From contig SHMT01000033.1 in the NCBI GenBank assembly GCA_004282745.1, positions 1-55,101 of the forward strand: a stretch of 55,101 bases of DNA, read 5' to 3'. Positions 50,845 to 55,101 of this stretch are shown one piece after another. The notes under the pieces are model-generated. The model had not been told where the DNA came from, did not search any database, and worked only from the letters and a program-made list of their open reading frames with translations. Source of the DNA: Candidatus Scalindua sp. SCAELEC01 (GTDB lineage Bacteria; Planctomycetota; Brocadiia; Brocadiales; Scalinduaceae). Position 1 is the first letter of the stretch, and each line of letters starts with the position of its first letter. Made by a program: the position numbers and the translations under genes.

Positions 50845-52275
50845 ATGAATTTTAGCGTCAGAATTATATCATGCTTGGCTTTTTACCTGTTTTTTGTTTC
50901 GTTGCCAATTTCCAGGGCAAGCGATCCCAACGAGTGGTCGCCCACATGGAAATTACCTCCGGATATGAGACCTGAAAATATTGTGGATGAGGAGGTTACG
51001 GTACCCGGTGACATTAAGAAAACCCAATTCTTTAGCCCGAATACCTGTGGAGCATGCCATCCTGAAATTTTTAAGATGTGGAGTGGCTCTACCCATGCCA
51101 ATGCATGGAAAAATCCACTGTTTCAAGCTGTGTACAATCTGGGGAAAAACACTGCTAAAGGAGAATCACAAAAACGGAATATAGAATCTTGCGTCCGCTG
51201 TCATCATCCTATCGGTCATAGTGCCGGAGAAAAAGAACTTCCCTTAGATGATGAAAAGGGAGGGGTTATTTGTGACTTTTGCCATTCTGTTCGGGCAACG
51301 GCTGGTGTCGGGAATGCACCTTATATCTTAGACCCTGGTAATGCTGCAGCTATGGAGGGTGGCACAAAATATGGACCTTTTGCAGATTCTCCTGAAACAA
51401 TACATAAGAATCAATTTTCTGAGTTGCACACCCGCTCTGAGTTTTGCGGAGGTTGTCATGATGTTTCACATGCAGGAAATGATCTACCCATTGAGCAAAC
51501 CTATACCGAATGGCGTCAGGGTCCGTATAATACTGGAGATCCGGAGACATCCGTACACTGTCAAGACTGCCACATGAGACAACGTCCCGGTTTTCCCTGT
51601 ACGGGGAGTACCGAACGGCCGGACAATCCCGGTTTTGCAACTCCTAAAATAATGGGAGGGGTAGAGAGACCGCATATATGGACCCATTATTTCGTTGGGG
51701 GGAGTACTATTCCCCTCTCGCTTCCTCCCAATTCAGAAGTACAACCACAGATGGCGGTTGAGAGGTTGAAGAATGCGGCAACTCTTTCCATAGAAGGAGA
51801 TCCAAATGTGAAAGAAGGCGGTCTTTTTCAGTTCAAGGTAAGCATAAAGAATACGGGTGCAGGCCATTATCTACCGACAGGTCTTACCGAATTGCGGCAA
51901 ATGTGGTTAGACGTTTCCGTTACCGATTCTGCAGGGAAGACATTATTTCAGCGGGGACAGGTCAATGAAGCGGGAGCAATTGATCCTCAGGCAGTGGTAT
52001 ACCATACGGTATTTGGTAATGAAAAGGGAGAAGAGACCTTACATGTCTGGGAGGCAACCCACATCATTTCAGATAATCGTGTTCCCCCAAAAGGGCAAAA
52101 GGAAGAACGGTTTTCCCTTCTCATTCCGAGTAATATTGAGACACCGATCAAGATTAAGGCAGTATTAAATTATCGAAGTGCTCCACAGTATTTGGTGGAT
52201 CTGCTTTTGAAAGAAGAAGCGATAAAAATTCCCATAATCAATATGGCGGAACTGGTAGAAGAGGTAGGTCTATGA
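50845..52275 (+). CDS. Exported pentaheme c-type cytochrome (cytochrome c554-like)
   Basis: 476 residues with a signal peptide (cleavage near SRA|SDP). Five heme motifs: CGACH 68-72, CVRCH 116-120, CDFCH 143-147, CGGCH 201-205 and CQDCH 239-243. The motif order, with HANAWKNPLFQAV between the first and second, fits the cytochrome c554 family. After about 300 comes a beta-rich domain (VSIKNTGAGHYLPTGLTELRQMWLDVSV) without hemes. Probably electron transfer in the anammoxosome or periplasm; partner unknown. AAAGG precedes the ATG. Confidence 0.85.
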   Translation: MNFSVRIISCLAFYLFFVSLPISRASDPNEWSPTWKLPPDMRPENIVDEEVTVPGDIKKTQFFSPNTCGACHPEIFKMWSGSTHANAWKNPLFQAVYNLGKNTAKGESQKRNIESCVRCHHPIGHSAGEKELPLDDEKGGVICDFCHSVRATAGVGNAPYILDPGNAAAMEGGTKYGPFADSPETIHKNQFSELHTRSEFCGGCHDVSHAGNDLPIEQTYTEWRQGPYNTGDPETSVHCQDCHMRQRPGFPCTGSTERPDNPGFATPKIMGGVERPHIWTHYFVGGSTIPLSLPPNSEVQPQMAVERLKNAATLSIEGDPNVKEGGLFQFKVSIKNTGAGHYLPTGLTELRQMWLDVSVTDSAGKTLFQRGQVNEAGAIDPQAVVYHTVFGNEKGEETLHVWEATHIISDNRVPPKGQKEERFSLLIPSNIETPIKIKAVLNYRSAPQYLVDLLLKEEAIKIPIINMAELVEEVGL

Positions 52276-52353
52276 TAAGAAGAACAATCTGAGCTAGCTT
52301 TATTGGTATTTAATGTGTGCTTTTTCATGAGGTATTCTTTGATGAAATAAAGA

Positions 52354-52501
52354 TATACTCATTTCATAATGGTTTTCGGATAAAATCCGAGAAAAAACGG
52401 AGCGAGTATGACTGCAACTAAGATTTGGTTTTCAGTCCGCCCGGGCGACGCTCTTTCTGGCGGGGACGGGCAAAACCGAAAACCAAATCGGTTTTAGTAT
52501 A
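52354..52501. repeat. Family B, 148-bp variant
   Basis: Same plan as 33545-33657, with an extra GC-rich hairpin inside (CCGCCCGGGCGAC...GGCGGGGACGGGC). Ends TATACTCATTTCATAATGG and CCAAATCGGTTTTAGTATA. It lies 14 bases before the VanZ-like gene. Confidence 0.75.
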
Positions 52502-52515
52502 AAAGTGGCAATTTT

Positions 52516-53718
52516 ATGAAAAAAAGAGAGTCTCTGTTTGGGTACGCCCTTCTTGCATATTTCTTATTTGTTGTGTGCCTTATTACGTTGCTTCCCTTTC
52601 GGTTTCACTGGCCAGTGAAGGTTGATGTCTTGCTTCAGGCGAAGTGGTTAGACGTTGTTTTGAATATTATTCTTTTCTTACCACTTGGCTTTCTGTTTCG
52701 ATTGACCCAGCAGACGGTGATCGGAAAGGGGAGAGTTCGGGTGTTAATTTACGGACTTCTCGCTAGTCTGTTCATTGAAAGTGTGCAGGTATTTCAAATT
52801 GAGCGTACTCCCAGTCTCTCTGACGTGATGGCTAACGGTCTCGGTGCTTGGGTGGGTGCGCTCCTGTTTGATCGAGTAAAAAATCGGCTCAATAAGCAGA
52901 TGGTAGGGACTCTTGCCTTGGAATTACCATTAATGGGTCTCTTTTATCTCTTGGGTCCTATGCTATGGATAAACGGACTTGCAACCGGGAAACAAACTTC
53001 TCATCTATTTTTGGCACCCATTATTGGGCTATTTGGAGCGTGTATCCTTGCTTCAGTGTGGACTTATGCATTCAAATCAGATAGTGCAATTTCCGCTAAT
53101 AAATTGGCCATCATAACGGGGTTCTGGTTTCTGGGTGCATCGTTACCCGGAATTATCAAAAAACCTTTACTTCTTTTTTCAAGTGGGATTGCTCTTGCCC
53201 TTTTTGTGCGAATACTGGTCTTTATCCTACAGAGAACCGTTCGTAAAGAGCGTAGATTTGAAATCGCAACACTCAAGCAGATTTGGCCGATATATGCCAC
53301 GTATTTATGCCTCCTGGCATCTTGGCCTTGGAGATGGCCGGATCGTCTTTGGGAGGGAGGCCTTGGATTCGTTGATGTACATAGCACCGTTATTCTCATA
53401 TTACGTGTGGTGGAGTACGTATTGGCATTTACTTTTCTCGGATATATCGTAGCAGAGGGGCGTGGAAGAAAGGAAGAGACATTTCGTATTACAATGATGT
53501 GGGTGTTGTCTGCCTGTTTTGCAAGCGGTTGTCTCCTTGAATTTGTTCGAGGATTTCATCCGAAGCACACGGCCAGTCTTGCCCAGTTGATGATTTCCAT
53601 TGGAGTCGGTATGTATGGCGCGTTACTGTATCGACTACAACTGAATGCTGTCCGGCGATTAATTAAGCGAGAAAAATCATATGTCAAAGGTAATAAAGAT
53701 ACTTTTGTGTTCAGATGA
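52516..53718 (+). CDS. VanZ-like membrane protein
   Basis: 400 residues. The N-terminal quarter is VanZ-like: TLLPFRFHW, LDVVLNIILFLPLGFLFRL, IESVQVFQIERTPSLSDVMANGLGAWVGALL. The remainder has about eight more helices and a second, weaker VanZ-like half (VLAFTFLGYIVAEGRG..., FVRGFHPKHTASLAQLMISIGVGMYGALL), so it may be an internal duplication. VanZ gives low-level teicoplanin resistance in enterococci; most relatives have unknown roles. The 3' end overlaps the next gene by 38 bases. Confidence 0.75.
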   Translation: MKKRESLFGYALLAYFLFVVCLITLLPFRFHWPVKVDVLLQAKWLDVVLNIILFLPLGFLFRLTQQTVIGKGRVRVLIYGLLASLFIESVQVFQIERTPSLSDVMANGLGAWVGALLFDRVKNRLNKQMVGTLALELPLMGLFYLLGPMLWINGLATGKQTSHLFLAPIIGLFGACILASVWTYAFKSDSAISANKLAIITGFWFLGASLPGIIKKPLLLFSSGIALALFVRILVFILQRTVRKERRFEIATLKQIWPIYATYLCLLASWPWRWPDRLWEGGLGFVDVHSTVILILRVVEYVLAFTFLGYIVAEGRGRKEETFRITMMWVLSACFASGCLLEFVRGFHPKHTASLAQLMISIGVGMYGALLYRLQLNAVRRLIKREKSYVKGNKDTFVFR

Positions 53719-54673
53719 CGACGGGCTTATGCTCAAGACGATAGAGGATGTCCTTTCGGGTATGGGTATTGAAGAAAAGGTAGTTCTTGTTTGTGATACT
53801 GATACTGATACCATTGCAAAGGAGATCGTTGATGCCGATATCGTATATCCTGACAAGGCCATTATAACGGGGGAGATGATTCGGAGTGCAAAGAGTGTAA
53901 AGCTTTTTCAGTATGGAACCGGTTACGACACGATTGATATTGAAGCTGCAAAAGAGAGGAGAATACCCGTATGCAATATGCCGGGTGTTACGGCACAGTC
54001 TGTTGCTGAGCATGCACTATATTTCGTATTAGCATTGGCGAAGAATGATAGAGACTACGGAGTTGAAATGAGGGAAGATTGTTGGAACAGGGGTGTCACT
54101 TGTGAACTTGCTGGTAAGACTCTCGGCTTACTAGGGTTTGGTAATATTGGCAAGATAATGGCGAGGATGGCTCATGGATTGGGAATGAACGTTATCGCAT
54201 ATCGGAGAGAAAAGGGGAAGGGAAATGAGGGTCTTGACTCTGTAGAGATTGTAGATCTAGATTCCTTATTGGTTAGATCTGATATTATTTCCCTTCATCT
54301 TCCCTTAGTAAAACAGGGCAGTTGTAAGACGATGGGGCTTATTGGAAAAAGAGAAATAGAACAGTTCGGGGAAGGAGGGCTTGGGTGGGTCATAAATACC
54401 TCAAGGGGGCCATTAATCAATGAGGGAGACTTGATAGATGCGCTCAAAAACAAGGTGATTAGGAAAGCGGCTTTGGATGTCTTTGAAGCGGAACCTCTTT
54501 CACACAATAGCGAACTGAGAAAGCTGCCAAATGTGATACTTACCCCCCATATCGCTGGTGATACGAAAGAGGCCTTGATCAGGAGATATACCCTAATTGC
54601 AGACAATACCATTAAGGTTTTGCATGATGAAAAACCACAATTCATTATTAAGGAGTTGAAGTCTCTGTTTTGA
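53681..54673 (+). CDS. D-2-hydroxyacid dehydrogenase (SerA/phosphoglycerate dehydrogenase-like)
   Basis: 330 residues of the NAD-dependent D-isomer 2-hydroxyacid dehydrogenase family: LGFGNIGKIMARMAHGLGMNV (NAD fold at 150-170), catalytic Arg242 in NTSRGPLINE, Glu269 or Glu271 in DVFEAEP, and His290 in LTPHIAG. No C-terminal ACT domain, so it is shorter than full SerA. Substrate open: 3-phosphoglycerate, D-lactate or glyoxylate relatives all fit. It overlaps the VanZ-like gene, so the two are probably co-translated. Confidence 0.85.
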   Translation: MSKVIKILLCSDDDGLMLKTIEDVLSGMGIEEKVVLVCDTDTDTIAKEIVDADIVYPDKAIITGEMIRSAKSVKLFQYGTGYDTIDIEAAKERRIPVCNMPGVTAQSVAEHALYFVLALAKNDRDYGVEMREDCWNRGVTCELAGKTLGLLGFGNIGKIMARMAHGLGMNVIAYRREKGKGNEGLDSVEIVDLDSLLVRSDIISLHLPLVKQGSCKTMGLIGKREIEQFGEGGLGWVINTSRGPLINEGDLIDALKNKVIRKAALDVFEAEPLSHNSELRKLPNVILTPHIAGDTKEALIRRYTLIADNTIKVLHDEKPQFIIKELKSLF

Positions 54674-54760
54674 GTGTACCCTCTTTTATAATGGAAAAGC
54701 TGATGTTCGTTTTATCCCTGTCTCAGCTAGGTTGGTTTCTATCAAATTGTCAAGTTTCTG

Positions 54761-54788
54761 TTGACATATGCGAAAATAAATATATAAT
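54761..54788 (+). promoter_or_regulatory. Near-consensus sigma-70 promoter
   Basis: TTGACA at 54761-54766 and TATAAT at 54783-54788, separated by 16 bases, both perfect hexamers. It points at the hydrazine dehydrogenase gene, giving a leader of about 130 bases. The rest of 54674-54922 shows no gene. Confidence 0.6.
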
Positions 54789-54922
54789 TTCACTAATTTT
54801 GTTTGTAGATATTTTCGTAACTTCTGCGAAAGGGGGTGTTTGTTACAAAGAGGTTAAGGTTTTTCACTGTAACTTGTAATGCGTAGGTATTATTTAATGG
54901 AAAGGAGAAGGTAAAGAGTATT

Positions 54923-55101
54923 ATGATAAAAAAAAGTATCTGTTTATTCGTTGCATGTCTAGCACTCGTATTAACGTTCTGTGTTAGCACACATTTTTCA
55001 ACCAAAGACGCACAGGCGGTTGAAATCATCACGCACTGGGTGCCACACGAAGTGTATGGTATGCCAGGCGACCCTGATAACTCAGGTAAAGTGTTCTTTT
55101 C
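54923..55101 (+). CDS. Hydrazine dehydrogenase-like octaheme protein, N-terminal fragment
   Basis: Cut by the window end after 59 full codons. Signal peptide (SICLFVACLALVLTF...) with cleavage at AQA, then VEIITHWVPHEVYGMPGDPD and NSGKVFF. This mature start is the one I recall for anammox hydrazine dehydrogenase (HDH/HZO, e.g. Kuenenia kustc0694), an HAO-like octaheme enzyme oxidising hydrazine to N2 in the anammoxosome. No heme motif lies within the visible part, so another HAO paralogue cannot be excluded. AAAGGAG lies upstream of the ATG. Confidence 0.75.
   Translation, partial: MIKKSICLFVACLALVLTFCVSTHFSTKDAQAVEIITHWVPHEVYGMPGDPDNSGKVFF

Noticed and set aside
53064-53399. 111-codon minus-strand frame inside the VanZ-like gene
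   Set aside because: Antisense shadow of a well-supported membrane-protein frame.

Overview
The window looks like a piece of an anammox planctomycete genome, most likely Candidatus Scalindua or a close relative. The main evidence is the last, truncated gene. Its product has a signal peptide followed directly by a mature N-terminus that I recognise as that of hydrazine dehydrogenase, an octaheme HAO-like protein. Other features fit: AT-rich DNA, Kdo/outer-membrane genes, several c-type cytochromes, an alpha-carbonic anhydrase and a cbb3 oxidase with a fused CcoNO subunit. The genus is an inference; the gene families are read from the translated sequence.

Layout. 1-5.7 kb is accessory DNA: a CDF cation transporter, decayed gene fragments (MliC, HNH-associated repeat, integron-integrase N-terminus, ABC ATPase), a DUF6883/DUF4926 pair, a broken RelBE-like locus, a MazEF-like pair, and a membrane-protein gene split by a small mobile element. 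5.7-9.3 kb carries guaA, a class IV aminotransferase and a nitroreductase. 9.6-12 kb encodes a large qNor-family protein whose active site and quinol site are altered in the way described for putative NO dismutases. 13.2-18 kb holds a YbjQ-YbjQ-M48 peptidase operon, an alpha/beta hydrolase lipoprotein, a TPR protein and a reduced MltA-like lipoprotein. 18.2-26.7 kb carries a nucleotide-sugar dehydrogenase, glgC, RNase R, an HD exoribonuclease, a GIY-YIG protein and an exported FKBP isomerase. 27.2-30.7 kb is a Kdo cluster: waaA facing kdsA and an unusual transaldolase-CBS fusion. 31-38.5 kb has orphan proteins, a CAP-domain protein, YaiI, an ABC-F ATPase and an AAA/DUF4143 protein. 39-42 kb has an alpha-carbonic anhydrase, a cytochrome c'-like protein and trpD. 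42.1-50.2 kb is a full cbb3 oxidase locus (ccoI-S-NO-Q-P-G plus a COG2836 membrane protein), including two genes under 60 codons. 50.8-55.1 kb has a pentaheme cytochrome, a VanZ-like protein overlapping a D-2-hydroxyacid dehydrogenase, and the start of the hydrazine dehydrogenase gene behind a near-consensus promoter.

The intergenic space is packed with four families of short palindromic, apparently non-autonomous elements, called A to D here. Family A has ten near-complete copies, mostly exactly 149 bp, all between 7.3 and 37.4 kb. Families A and B look like TA-target MITEs. For family B, removing one copy plus one TA restores a reading frame. No rRNA, tRNA or CRISPR array was seen.

Functionally the window combines NO chemistry (qNor/NOD-like protein, cytochrome c'-like protein), oxygen consumption (cbb3) and hydrazine oxidation (HDH). 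If the qNor-like protein makes O2 from NO, the nearby high-affinity oxidase would be a natural partner; this link is speculative.
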